Positions 54,441 to 63,133 of a stretch of DNA of 64,000 nt are shown in pieces. The stretch's first letter is position 1; each line of letters begins with the position of its first letter. The stretch is from assembly GCA_017889705.1 (NCBI GenBank), contig JAGGAB010000012.1, positions 62,001 to 126,000 on the forward strand, in the 5' to 3' direction. Source of the DNA: Bacillota bacterium (GTDB lineage: Bacteria; Bacillota; Negativicutes; Sporomusales; Sporomusaceae). Made by a program: the position numbers and the translations under genes. The notes under the pieces are model-generated. The model saw only the letters and a list, made by a program, of their open reading frames with translations, had not been told where the DNA came from and searched no databases.

Positions 54441-55268
54441 ATGGACACCCTTGCGTTGGTAGGTCCAAGTGGAACAGGCAAAAGTCATCGGGCGTTAATT
54501 GTTGCACATGAATATAATGTTGACACAATCATAGATGATGGGTTGCTAATCAAGGACAGTAAAATCATTGCGGGTTATTCAGCAAAGAAAGAGCCTAGTA
54601 AAATCAGAGCGGTTAAGCGTGCCATATTCATGGAACCTGACCATGCCAATGAAGTTAAAGAGGCTATTGCTAACGTAATCCCTGAACGTATTTTAATATT
54701 AGGCACGTCAAAAAACATGGTGGAAAAAATCGTCGATGTGTTAGGACTGCCACCAATCAGTAAAGTAATTCGTATTGAAGATATTGCTACAAAGATCGAA
54801 ATTGCCAAAGCGAGGGAAAGTAGGGTTAAAGAGGGAAAGCATATTATTCCTGTGCCAACCATCGAACTTAAACCGCATTTTTCAGGTTATTTAATTGACT
54901 CGCTTGATATATTTTTGAAAAAACCGCGCTCAAAACAACGGCGTAAACTGGGAGAAAAGTCGATTGTTCGGCCAACCTTCAGCTATTATGGAAAACTGCT
55001 TATTTCTGATGCGGCGATAGCGGCTGTTGTTGATTATATTGCAATAAGCGATGGTGTGATTACTAAGACTGGACAAATCACTATCAAAAACTCGCATGAC
55101 AAAGAAAAGGGAATCTCAATTTCACTTGATGTCATTATAAAATATGGGCAGCCTATTTGGAAGGTAGTGCATGAAGCACAGCTTCGTATAAAACAAATGG
55201 TTGAATATATGACTGGTATGATGGTTAGAGAAGTAAATATTGCAGTTAAGCGTCTAAGTATTGAATAA
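54441..55268 (+). CDS. P-loop NTPase fused to an Asp23/Gls24-like domain
   Basis: A 275-residue protein with two parts. The N terminus has a Walker A motif LVGPSGTGKSH (residues 6-16) in a small nucleotide-binding domain (about 1-130); no convincing Walker B acidic pair was found. A basic linker (about 160-175, KKPRSKQRRKLGEK) follows. The C-terminal part (about 178-272) resembles Asp23/Gls24 (DUF322) proteins, with LLISDAAIAAVVDYIA, GISISLDVIIKYGQPI and MTGMMVREVNIAVKRL. Asp23 proteins associate with the envelope and stress responses. The combination suggests an ATP-dependent envelope or polymer-associated role, which is inference. ATG 54441 has CAGGAGG upstream. It is followed by a DUF3870 gene 22 bases on. 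Confidence 0.7.
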   Translation: MDTLALVGPSGTGKSHRALIVAHEYNVDTIIDDGLLIKDSKIIAGYSAKKEPSKIRAVKRAIFMEPDHANEVKEAIANVIPERILILGTSKNMVEKIVDVLGLPPISKVIRIEDIATKIEIAKARESRVKEGKHIIPVPTIELKPHFSGYLIDSLDIFLKKPRSKQRRKLGEKSIVRPTFSYYGKLLISDAAIAAVVDYIAISDGVITKTGQITIKNSHDKEKGISISLDVIIKYGQPIWKVVHEAQLRIKQMVEYMTGMMVREVNIAVKRLSIE

Positions 55269-55290
55269 TATATAATAGAGGCGGGATTTT

Positions 55291-55632
55291 GTGGAAAATC
55301 AAAGTAAACGAATTTTATTTTCAGGTTATGCTAAGTTGCCGACCGGTATAACAGCAAGTGAGATTTACAAGGTTATTGGTGTTGTGATTAGTGTTGATGA
55401 AGATACGGCACTTATCATGGAAGCTGACTGCACATTAGCGACAGCCGTGGCTCGCAACCATGTATCCTCTATTTTAATAGGTAAATCAATTAACAATCCA
55501 GACCAGTTGGTGAGAATTGTTGACAAAACATACCAAGGAAGTGCCAAAAAAGCAATTATTACGGCTATTCGGATTATTTATGATAAATACCGTAGTTATA
55601 AAGAGGGCTTGGCTCCCAGCGCAATTGATTGA
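55291..55632 (+). CDS. DUF3870 domain protein
   Basis: A 113-residue protein resembling the DUF3870 family of Firmicutes, of unknown function. Typical stretches are FSGYAKLPTGITASEIYKVI, ADCTLATAVARNHVSSIL and KKAIITAIRIIYDKYRSY. Start is GTG 55291, with AGAGGCGGG upstream. Its 3' end overlaps the start of the first TSUP gene by four bases (ATTGATTGATAG region), so it may be translationally coupled to it. No catalytic motif is apparent. Confidence 0.7.
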   Translation: MENQSKRILFSGYAKLPTGITASEIYKVIGVVISVDEDTALIMEADCTLATAVARNHVSSILIGKSINNPDQLVRIVDKTYQGSAKKAIITAIRIIYDKYRSYKEGLAPSAID

Positions 55633-56003
55633 TAGGGGTTTTTCACATGTCTGAACGGCTAAAGTATTTGGGTGCTGGCTTTATAGTAGGTATTTTTAGC
55701 GGTTTACTGGGAGTTGGCGGTGGCATTTTTTTAGTGCCTATTATGGTTACCTATTTCAATATTACCCAGCATGTTGCACAAGCTACTTCAATGGCCATCG
55801 TTATTCCCACAGCACTCAGCAGTAGTATAATTTACGGATTTCATGGCAATATCGATATAAATTTGGCGGTCAATTTGACCGTAGGCAGTATTTTGGGTGC
55901 TAGTGTAGGAGCCAGGATTATGAAAAAAATTCCTGCGGTTCGACTGAAGCAGCTATTTGCTGTTTTGCTGATTGTTGTGGGCGTAAGGATGGTGTTGGCA
56001 TGA
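55629..56003 (+). CDS. TSUP/TauE-SafE family permease, N-terminal half protein
   Basis: A 124-residue membrane protein with about four helices and the TSUP signature GLLGVGGGIFLVPIM near residues 21-35. TSUP transporters (sulfite, sulfonate, organic-acid exporters) are normally about 250 residues with two such repeats; this is one repeat. Its start at 55629 is a TTG/ATTG-type overlap with the preceding stop; an ATG at 55647 with TAGGGG upstream is the more natural start. The stop overlaps the ATG of the next gene (ATGA). The two probably form one heteromeric transporter. Substrate unknown. Confidence 0.8.
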   Translation: MIGVFHMSERLKYLGAGFIVGIFSGLLGVGGGIFLVPIMVTYFNITQHVAQATSMAIVIPTALSSSIIYGFHGNIDINLAVNLTVGSILGASVGARIMKKIPAVRLKQLFAVLLIVVGVRMVLA

Positions 56004-56368
56004 CTGTGATACTTACAATATTTGCCATAGGCTTGAGCGTAGGCTTATTAAGCGGTCTTTTAGGTATTGGCGGCGGAGTAGTATTGGTGCCGATGTTGGT
56101 GTTTCTGCTGGGAGTCGCCCAGCACACAGCGCAGGGAATATCTATGTTAGTTATAATACCGACATCAATTGTCAGTGTCTGGATCTTTTATAAAGAGAAG
56201 CTTATCAATTATCAAGCGGCGGCTTATATGGCCACCGGAGCTGTTTGTGGTGCTTTAATCAGTGCAAATCTTGTCCAAGCTGTGCCAGCAAGTGATCTTA
56301 AACGTATTTTTGGTATTTTTGTAATTTTTTCAGGGGCAAGGATGATTTGGGGAACACGCAAAAAATAG
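56000..56368 (+). CDS. TSUP/TauE-SafE family permease, C-terminal half protein
   Basis: A 122-residue membrane protein with about four helices and its own signature GLLGIGGGVVLVPML near residues 20-34. It repeats the architecture of the upstream 124-residue protein in a different reading frame, with a start-stop ATGA overlap. Sum of the two lengths (246) equals a normal TSUP transporter, so this is a split pair. Each part has a complete N terminus and stop, so a sequencing frameshift is less likely than a true split. A terminator follows. Confidence 0.82.
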   Translation: MTVILTIFAIGLSVGLLSGLLGIGGGVVLVPMLVFLLGVAQHTAQGISMLVIIPTSIVSVWIFYKEKLINYQAAAYMATGAVCGALISANLVQAVPASDLKRIFGIFVIFSGARMIWGTRKK

Positions 56369-56389
56369 AATATAATTGATACGGTAATA

Positions 56390-56430
56390 AGAAATCCCGG
56401 GTTGTCCTTGTGAAGCCTGGGATTTCTTTT
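56390..56430 (+). terminator. Intrinsic terminator after the TSUP pair
   Basis: AGAAATCCCGGG pairs with CCTGGGATTTCT (one G-U pair) over a 14-base loop, followed by TTT. Confidence 0.85.
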
Positions 56431-56447
56431 AATTATCTATATGGAAT

Positions 56448-56476
56448 TTGTGTAAGCTTTAAATTTACGCTATAAT
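56448..56476 (+). promoter_or_regulatory. Promoter of the miaB-mutS-mutL-miaA cluster
   Basis: TTGTGT (56448-56453), 17-base spacer, TATAAT (56471-56476), 40 bases before the miaB ATG. No other promoter-like pair was seen before the following genes, so they likely share it. Confidence 0.65.
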
Positions 56477-56516
56477 AATGGGCATATATAACTTTACCAT
56501 TGGAGCTGATACATAG

Positions 56517-57857
56517 ATGAATTTGGACCAGCAAGCAAACGGTCAGAAATTTTTTCATACAATTACTTTCGGATGCCAGATGAACCTTAATGACTCTGAA
56601 CGGTTAGCAGGCCAGCTTCGAACCCTTGGTTATGAAGCTAGTGATGAGGTTGAACAGGCCACCGTAATTTTGATAAACACCTGTTGCGTTCGGGAAAGTG
56701 CCGAAAAGAAAATTTATGGCAAGATTGGTGAAATGAAACGTCTGAAGCTGATCAACCCCAATATAATTATCGGGGTTGTGGGTTGTATGGCGCAAAAAGA
56801 TAAAGAGAAGATTTTTAAAAAATATCCTCATATTGATTTGGTAATGGGGACACACAATACCCATCAGCTTGTAGAACTTATCCAAAAGATTGAGACAAGC
56901 AGAGAGCGTGTTTTAGCCGTTTGGGATCAGGCAGAACGGTTGGCACCTGATGTACCTACTGTCCGCAAAAGCAAGATATCAGCTTGGGTTCCTATCATGT
57001 ATGGCTGCAATAATTTTTGTACTTATTGTATTGTGCCTTATGTTAGAGGGCGTGAACGCAGCCGGACACTTGAAAGTATTGTAGCGGAGATAAAGCAGTT
57101 GGGAGAAGATGGTTTTAAAGAAATCACGCTGCTTGGACAGAATGTTAATTCGTATGGCAAAGACTTGGAAGAAAACGTGGATTTTGCCGATTTACTGCAG
57201 GCCGTTGATCAAATTGAGTCCATTGCCCGTATACGGTATATGACTTCCCATCCGCGTGATATGAATAGAAAAGTAATCGACACTATCAAAAACAGTAAAA
57301 GAATTTGCGAGCACTTTCATCTCCCGGTACAAGCAGGAAATAATGCAATACTGGAACGAATGAATCGCGGTTATACTACCGAGTATTATCTCCAGCTTGT
57401 TGCCGACATTCGCGCAGCTGTTCCTGGTGCCAGTATAACAACCGATTTAATTATGGGATTCCCGGGAGAGACTGAGGAGCAATTTTTGGAGACTCTTGAA
57501 TTTATTAAACATGTCCGGTATGATGCCGCTTATACTTTTTTATATTCGCAGCGCTCAGGAACACCGGCAGCACAATATGAAGGGCAATTGCCTTTAACAA
57601 CAAAGAAACTGCGCCTTAATCAACTGATGGACGTACAAAATGAGATCAGCCTTGAAATAAATAAACAACTCGAAGATACGGTTGTTGAAGTATTGGTTGA
57701 AGGTCCAAGCAAAAATGATGAGATGACATTTATGGGGAGAACCCGTACCAATAAGATTGTATTGTGGGAGAAAAAAGGAGTAGAAAAGAGCGGTGACTTA
57801 GTAAATATACAAATAGATAAGGCCCAAACTTGGGTTTTAAAGGGACGCTTGCTCTAA
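56517..57857 (+). CDS. miaB: tRNA-2-methylthio-N6-dimethylallyladenosine synthase MiaB
   Basis: Radical SAM methylthiotransferase that modifies i6A37 in tRNAs, acting after MiaA, whose gene lies at the end of this cluster. The 446-residue product has an N-terminal UPF0004 domain with FGCQMNLNDSE, NTCCVRESAEKK and GCMAQKD (auxiliary cluster cysteines). The SAM motif is CNNFCTYC within YGCNNFCTYCIVPYVRGRER, and a TRAM domain closes it (about 380-446). A weak ribosome site (TGGAGCTG) precedes ATG 56517. It is paralogous to RimO in this window. Confidence 0.96.
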   Translation: MNLDQQANGQKFFHTITFGCQMNLNDSERLAGQLRTLGYEASDEVEQATVILINTCCVRESAEKKIYGKIGEMKRLKLINPNIIIGVVGCMAQKDKEKIFKKYPHIDLVMGTHNTHQLVELIQKIETSRERVLAVWDQAERLAPDVPTVRKSKISAWVPIMYGCNNFCTYCIVPYVRGRERSRTLESIVAEIKQLGEDGFKEITLLGQNVNSYGKDLEENVDFADLLQAVDQIESIARIRYMTSHPRDMNRKVIDTIKNSKRICEHFHLPVQAGNNAILERMNRGYTTEYYLQLVADIRAAVPGASITTDLIMGFPGETEEQFLETLEFIKHVRYDAAYTFLYSQRSGTPAAQYEGQLPLTTKKLRLNQLMDVQNEISLEINKQLEDTVVEVLVEGPSKNDEMTFMGRTRTNKIVLWEKKGVEKSGDLVNIQIDKAQTWVLKGRLL

Positions 57858-57876
57858 CAAGAGGAGAATTTACAGC

Positions 57877-60486
57877 ATGTCGACAAATTATACTCCGATG
57901 CTCGAACAGTATCGGGAGGTAAAAAGTAAACTTAGCAACGAAATACTGTTTTTTCGGTTAGGCGATTTTTACGAGATGTTTTTTGAAGATGCGGAACTTG
58001 CTGCACGGGAGTTAGAGATTACTTTAACTTCACGTGAAGGCGGCAATAATAAACGGGTTCCGATGTGCGGTGTGCCTTACCATGCTGCTGATAATTATAT
58101 TGTAAAGCTCATTAATAAAGGCTATAAAGTTGCTATTTGTGAACAGGTGGAAGATCCTAAACAGGCAAAGGGGATTGTGCGCCGGGAAGTTGTTAAGATA
58201 ATCACTCCGGGGACTATTCTAACTGAAGCTTGTCTGCCTGATAAGGCCAATAACTATTTGGCTTTGCTATATGAAGAAGATGACGAATTATGTTTGGCGG
58301 CAACAGATATATCAACAGGTGAATGCTTGTGGGCGATTTTTTTAGGCAGTTCACGGATAACCACTGTGTGCGATCAATTATATCGCTTGCTGCCTGCCGA
58401 ATTAGTGATAGTAGGGAAACTTGACGGCAGTACAGCCATAAATGGTTTTTTGTCACAGCGAATCTCAACCTGTGCGGTAACTACATTATCAAATATAGAT
58501 GTTTCAGCAGCTGCGGTCTTGCCGCAAAAACATTTTGCAGAAACAGAATTGCCGACAAACCCAGCGGCACAAGCTGCTGTAAGTTACTTGCTATATTATT
58601 TGCATTATAATTTGAAAAGCGCACTTTCACATATTAATAAACTTACAAGAATTGATACCCAGGATTACTTAGTGATTGATGCTTCTACCTTGCGCAATCT
58701 TGAGATTACCCGCAATATGCGTGACGGCGGACGGAAAGACACTATGCTGTCAGTACTTGATTTTACCAAAACTGCCATGGGGGCCAGGCTGCTAAAAAAA
58801 TGGCTGGAGTTTCCGTTATTAAATCCTATTGCCATTGCGAAACGCCAGGATGCTATTGCCGATCTGCTGGACAAACGGGCTGTACGTGAACAGTTGAAAG
58901 AGCTGCTTGCTAATATTTATGATTTTGAACGCATTTTAACCCGAGTTGAAGTTGGCAGTGCCAATGCCCGTGATTTAACAGCACTTAAAGGATCACTGGC
59001 TGTATTGCCGGAGATAAAAACAAAGCTGCAAGAGTGTCAGGCACAACTGCTGTCAGACATTGGTGCTGTTACTAAAACACATGTTGATGTGACCAATATG
59101 ATTACTGCGGCAATTGCTGAAAACCCGCCGTTTAGTATTCGTGAAGGCGGTATTATCAGAGCCGGTTATGATTTGGAGCTTGATGAGCTCCGCAGTATTG
59201 CCCGTGACAGCAAACAATGGATTCAGGATATGGAGCTGCGTGAACGGGAAATAACTGGCATTAAGTCTCTTAAGGTGGGGTATAATAAGGTTTTTGGTTA
59301 TTATATCGAAATAACTCATGCCAATACTTCAGCGGTACCGCCTAATTATGTCCGGAAACAGACACTGGTTAATGCCGAACGCTACATTACCCCTGAACTT
59401 AAGGAATTTGAAACCAAAGTACTTGGTGCTCAAGAAAAGATTATTAATATTGAGTATCAATTATTTTCAGTGATTAGAGATTATATAAAAGAACGAATTG
59501 GTGAGATTCAACACACTGCGCAACAAGTTGCGCAATTAGATGTTATACTTTCTCTAAGTGAAGCTGCGGCTCGCTATAATTATATCCGTCCCACGCTTAA
59601 TCAAATGCGGGATATTGCCATTAAAGACGGGCGCCATCCTGTTGTAGAGCGACTTTTGTCAGGTGAAATGTTTGTACCTAATGATACCGAACTCAATCAT
59701 CGGGAAAGTGAAATATTAATTATTACCGGCCCTAATATGGCAGGAAAGTCCACGTATATGAGGCAAGTGGCATTGCTTACGATTATGACCCAGGTCGGCA
59801 GCTTTATTCCCGCGCGCGAAGCTTCGATTTGTCCGGTTGACAGGATTTTTACCAGAGTCGGTGCCAGTGATGATTTGGCTACCGGGCAAAGTACCTTTAT
59901 GGTGGAAATGACGGAAACTGCGCAAATCGTTAAATATGCAACCGCTAACAGCCTGATCATTTTAGATGAAATTGGTCGCGGAACAAGTACCTTTGATGGA
60001 ATGAGTATCGCCCGGGCAGTTGTTGAGTATATCAGGGACAAAGTGAAGGCAAAAACCTTATTTGCCACTCATTATCATGAACTTACAGAATTAGCCGAAA
60101 GTAGCAAAGTTATAAAAAACTACTCAGTGGCCGTAAAAGAGCGGGGCAATGATGTTGTGTTTTTACGCCGGATAATACCCGGCGGTGCTGATAAGAGCTA
60201 TGGCATTCATGTTGCTCAGCTTGCCGGACTGCCTAAGCGAATAATTGAACGGGCGCAGCAGGCCTTGCATGAACTCGAACAATGCAAACCACTTGCGACA
60301 ACAACACAACAGGTGCTGAATGAGAAAAATGTCGAACAAGCTGCGGTTACTACCGTTTCTTTGTTTGGTTCAAGTATTGCCGATGAATTACTGGCAATCG
60401 ACATTATGACACTTACGCCACTGGAAGCGCTTAATACCTTATATCGACTGCAAAATCAAGCCAGAGAGGAAAAAGGAAGTTTATGA
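57877..60486 (+). CDS. mutS: DNA mismatch repair protein MutS
   Basis: Mismatch-recognition ATPase. The 869-residue product begins with the mismatch-binding domain, including the wedge FFRLGDFYEMFFEDA (Phe-Tyr-Glu at the mismatch contact). Connector, core and clamp domains follow. The ATPase domain shows Walker A GPNMAGKSTYMRQ near residue 617, DEIGRGTSTFDG and FATHYHEL. Its stop overlaps the mutL ATG (ATGA), so MutS and MutL are coupled. AAGAGGAG precedes ATG 57877. Length and motifs are normal. Confidence 0.97.
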   Translation: MSTNYTPMLEQYREVKSKLSNEILFFRLGDFYEMFFEDAELAARELEITLTSREGGNNKRVPMCGVPYHAADNYIVKLINKGYKVAICEQVEDPKQAKGIVRREVVKIITPGTILTEACLPDKANNYLALLYEEDDELCLAATDISTGECLWAIFLGSSRITTVCDQLYRLLPAELVIVGKLDGSTAINGFLSQRISTCAVTTLSNIDVSAAAVLPQKHFAETELPTNPAAQAAVSYLLYYLHYNLKSALSHINKLTRIDTQDYLVIDASTLRNLEITRNMRDGGRKDTMLSVLDFTKTAMGARLLKKWLEFPLLNPIAIAKRQDAIADLLDKRAVREQLKELLANIYDFERILTRVEVGSANARDLTALKGSLAVLPEIKTKLQECQAQLLSDIGAVTKTHVDVTNMITAAIAENPPFSIREGGIIRAGYDLELDELRSIARDSKQWIQDMELREREITGIKSLKVGYNKVFGYYIEITHANTSAVPPNYVRKQTLVNAERYITPELKEFETKVLGAQEKIINIEYQLFSVIRDYIKERIGEIQHTAQQVAQLDVILSLSEAAARYNYIRPTLNQMRDIAIKDGRHPVVERLLSGEMFVPNDTELNHRESEILIITGPNMAGKSTYMRQVALLTIMTQVGSFIPAREASICPVDRIFTRVGASDDLATGQSTFMVEMTETAQIVKYATANSLIILDEIGRGTSTFDGMSIARAVVEYIRDKVKAKTLFATHYHELTELAESSKVIKNYSVAVKERGNDVVFLRRIIPGGADKSYGIHVAQLAGLPKRIIERAQQALHELEQCKPLATTTQQVLNEKNVEQAAVTTVSLFGSSIADELLAIDIMTLTPLEALNTLYRLQNQAREEKGSL

Positions 60487-62309
60487 GCCAGCAGGTTATT
60501 CATATCCTAGATGAAAATACGGCTAATAAAATCGCAGCAGGCGAAGTAGTTGAGCGGCCGGCGGCTGTTATCAAAGAGTTTATTGAAAACTCAATAGATG
60601 CCGGCAGTAAAAGTATTGAAATCGAAATTGCTGAAGGCGGAATACAATTTATTCGGGTTACTGATGACGGCAGGGGTATGGGTTATGAAGACGCGCAACT
60701 TGCTGTAAAACGGCATGCTACCAGCAAAATTCGCACAGCGGAAGATTTGGCCGCAATTCAGTCGTTGGGATTTCGCGGCGAAGCGTTGCCGAGTATTGCT
60801 GCTGTATCTAAGTTTACCTTGACAACCCGCCTGCAAGACGAGCCGCTAGCGACATATATTGAGATCAACGGCGGGATAGTCGCCGATACTCGCGAAGCTG
60901 GAGCTGGGTGCGGTACTACCGTAACAGTAGCTGATTTATTCTTTAATACGCCAGCTCGCCGCAAATTTTTGAAAACGCCGTCAGCCGAAAGTGGTCATAT
61001 TAGCGATATTGTTACCAAGCTTTCGTTGTCACATCCGCAAATTGCATTTAAATTAGTCAGTAATCAGCGGTTGACTTTTTCTACCGGCGGTAATGGACGG
61101 CTGCTTGATACCATTGCCGATATTTATGGGCACAAGGTTGTTCCTGAATTATTACCAGTCGAATACAGTAATGACGGTATTACTGTGTCAGGTTATGTTG
61201 CCAAACCTGTTTTGTTAAAAAGTGGACGGCAGTGGCAGACATTTATGGTCAATCAGCGGGTGGTCAACAGCCGAATGCTAGCAAAAGCCTTAGATAATGC
61301 TTATTTCTCGTTGCTGCCGAAGAATGGACATCCGCTGGCTGTACTTGATATTGAGTTAGCTGCGGATACTGTTGATGTTAATGTTCATCCACAGAAAAAA
61401 GAAATCAAATTTAGCGATGACCAAAAAGTTTACCGGGCTGTATATAAAGCTGTTTCTGCCAGCCTAGCAGCACCTATGTCACACACTGAGGCTGCGGCAA
61501 CTGTGCAGCCTCAGTCGGCAGCAATAATTCCGCGATTTGTTAGTAATGCTGATAGCAGCAGGTATAATAACAAACATACCTATATTTCGGCGCAGGCAGC
61601 TGAAGAAGAACATCGAGTTTGGGCACCGACTTTATGGCGCGAGGAAACGCTTTCACTTTCTGATACCAGAGAGGCGATAAAACAATCTGAGCAACTAAGT
61701 GAAGTACCAGAAGTAGCTACAGCTACAGCAGAGATTGCCGGTAGTCCCTTGTATCCTTTAGGGCAGATTGAGGCGTGCTACATTGTGGCACAAGGAGAAG
61801 ATGGTCTCTATATTATTGATCAGCACGCTGCCCATGAGAGAATACTATATGATCGCATGAGCCGTGCAACAGGGCGGGTGCCGTCACAACAATTATTAGT
61901 GCCTCTATACCTGGACTTTATTAAAGGTGATTGTGAACTTATTACGGCAAATCAGGATACTTTATACCAACTGGGCTTTACCCTTGAACAAGTTGGTCCG
62001 GATACCATGCGGTTAATAGAAATGCCTGTTGACATTCCACTTGATGATGCCGAAGCAGTATTGCGGCAAGTTTTGCAATTAGTAACTGATATGCATCAGC
62101 CTACAACTCAGGAGCTGCGTCATGCTTATCTGCAAATGGCGGCATGCCGCAGTGCCATAAAAGCAGGCGAGAACCTTAATATGAGGCAAATACAGGCATT
62201 ATTAAGCGAACTATATGCTACTGACTTACCTTATACTTGCCCGCATGGACGTCCGACAATTGTAAGATTTGGTCCTGATGAACTGGCGAAGATGTTTAAG
62301 CGCACATAG
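60483..62309 (+). CDS. mutL: DNA mismatch repair protein MutL (endonuclease-type)
   Basis: Partner of MutS. The 608-residue product has the GHKL ATPase motifs ENSIDAGS, DDGRGM, SLGFRGEALPSI and GTTVTVADLF. A variable linker follows (about 330-415). The C-terminal domain carries DQHAAHERILYD, ACRSAIKAGE and CPHGRPT, the marks of the endonuclease class found in bacteria without MutH. The canonical metal motif is DQHA-x2-E-x4-E; here the last residue is Asp. The ATG overlaps the mutS stop. Confidence 0.96.
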   Translation: MSQQVIHILDENTANKIAAGEVVERPAAVIKEFIENSIDAGSKSIEIEIAEGGIQFIRVTDDGRGMGYEDAQLAVKRHATSKIRTAEDLAAIQSLGFRGEALPSIAAVSKFTLTTRLQDEPLATYIEINGGIVADTREAGAGCGTTVTVADLFFNTPARRKFLKTPSAESGHISDIVTKLSLSHPQIAFKLVSNQRLTFSTGGNGRLLDTIADIYGHKVVPELLPVEYSNDGITVSGYVAKPVLLKSGRQWQTFMVNQRVVNSRMLAKALDNAYFSLLPKNGHPLAVLDIELAADTVDVNVHPQKKEIKFSDDQKVYRAVYKAVSASLAAPMSHTEAAATVQPQSAAIIPRFVSNADSSRYNNKHTYISAQAAEEEHRVWAPTLWREETLSLSDTREAIKQSEQLSEVPEVATATAEIAGSPLYPLGQIEACYIVAQGEDGLYIIDQHAAHERILYDRMSRATGRVPSQQLLVPLYLDFIKGDCELITANQDTLYQLGFTLEQVGPDTMRLIEMPVDIPLDDAEAVLRQVLQLVTDMHQPTTQELRHAYLQMAACRSAIKAGENLNMRQIQALLSELYATDLPYTCPHGRPTIVRFGPDELAKMFKRT

Positions 62310-62320
62310 GTGATAATTAC

Positions 62321-63133
62321 ATGGATCTAATTGTAACAACTGCACAACAAACGATACCCTGCATTAGCCGCCAGGCAGAAGAAATAGCAAAGCGATTAGC
62401 AGTGCCATTTATTCCGCGTAAGCATAGTTCGCTAGCTGCACTAAAAGAACAGTATGGGATAAATCAGCTTATTGTGGCTACAGCGAATGGTCCTGTTGTA
62501 CATACACCGGCGGGAGAGTATTTTTTTCACCTAAGCATGGCAGAATTACGCATAAAAAACATCGTAAATGGTAATCATGACCATATGGTGACAGCAATGA
62601 ACCTTAGGACAGGTATGTCAGTTTTGGATTGTACCTTAGGATTAGCGACAGATGCCATTGTTGCTAGTTTTGTGACTGGTGAAACTGGTAGGGTTGTTGG
62701 CCTGGAAAGTTCACCAATTATAACTGTAGTAGCTGACTATGGATTACAACATTTTGTGGTTGACTCCGAAGTTGATATTACTAGCGCGCTGCGGCGGGTA
62801 AAGGTGGAAAATGCCGATTATAGCGAGCGGTTACAGGCTGTAGCTGACAACACTTTTGATATTGTGTATTTTGACCCTATGTTTCGTGAACCAATATTTA
62901 AAAGTTCCAATGTAAATCCGATTAGAAGCTTGGCCAATATGCAGCCGCTTACTGCCGAGGCAATTCGGCAAGCCTGCAGGGTAGCTAAAGAGAAGGTTGT
63001 AGTCAAAGAAGCGGCAGGGAGCAGTGAGTTTGCCCGGTTGGGAATAACCACGGTAGTTGGTGGTAAGTACAGCAGTATTAACTACGGTATTATTGACTGT
63101 CAACAAACCCTCTCCGGCGGAGGTCTGCCATGA
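62321..63133 (+). CDS. SAM-dependent methyltransferase (RsmJ/YhiQ-like)
   Basis: A 270-residue class I methyltransferase. Motif I is VLDCTLGLATDAIVASF (near residue 104) and motif IV reads DIVYFDPMF (near 183). The N-terminal 90 residues form an extra domain. The overall pattern resembles RsmJ (16S rRNA m2G1516), but a different RNA target is possible. ATG 62321 is preceded by AGGTGATAA. Its stop overlaps the miaA ATG (ATGA). Its place between mutL and miaA fits a tRNA/rRNA modification role. Confidence 0.75.
   Translation: MDLIVTTAQQTIPCISRQAEEIAKRLAVPFIPRKHSSLAALKEQYGINQLIVATANGPVVHTPAGEYFFHLSMAELRIKNIVNGNHDHMVTAMNLRTGMSVLDCTLGLATDAIVASFVTGETGRVVGLESSPIITVVADYGLQHFVVDSEVDITSALRRVKVENADYSERLQAVADNTFDIVYFDPMFREPIFKSSNVNPIRSLANMQPLTAEAIRQACRVAKEKVVVKEAAGSSEFARLGITTVVGGKYSSINYGIIDCQQTLSGGGLP

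Noticed and set aside
55629..56368. TSUP pair as one gene broken by a sequencing frameshift
   Set aside because: Each half has its own start, stop, complete repeat and an ATGA overlap typical of coupled genes. A frameshift cannot be excluded without reads.
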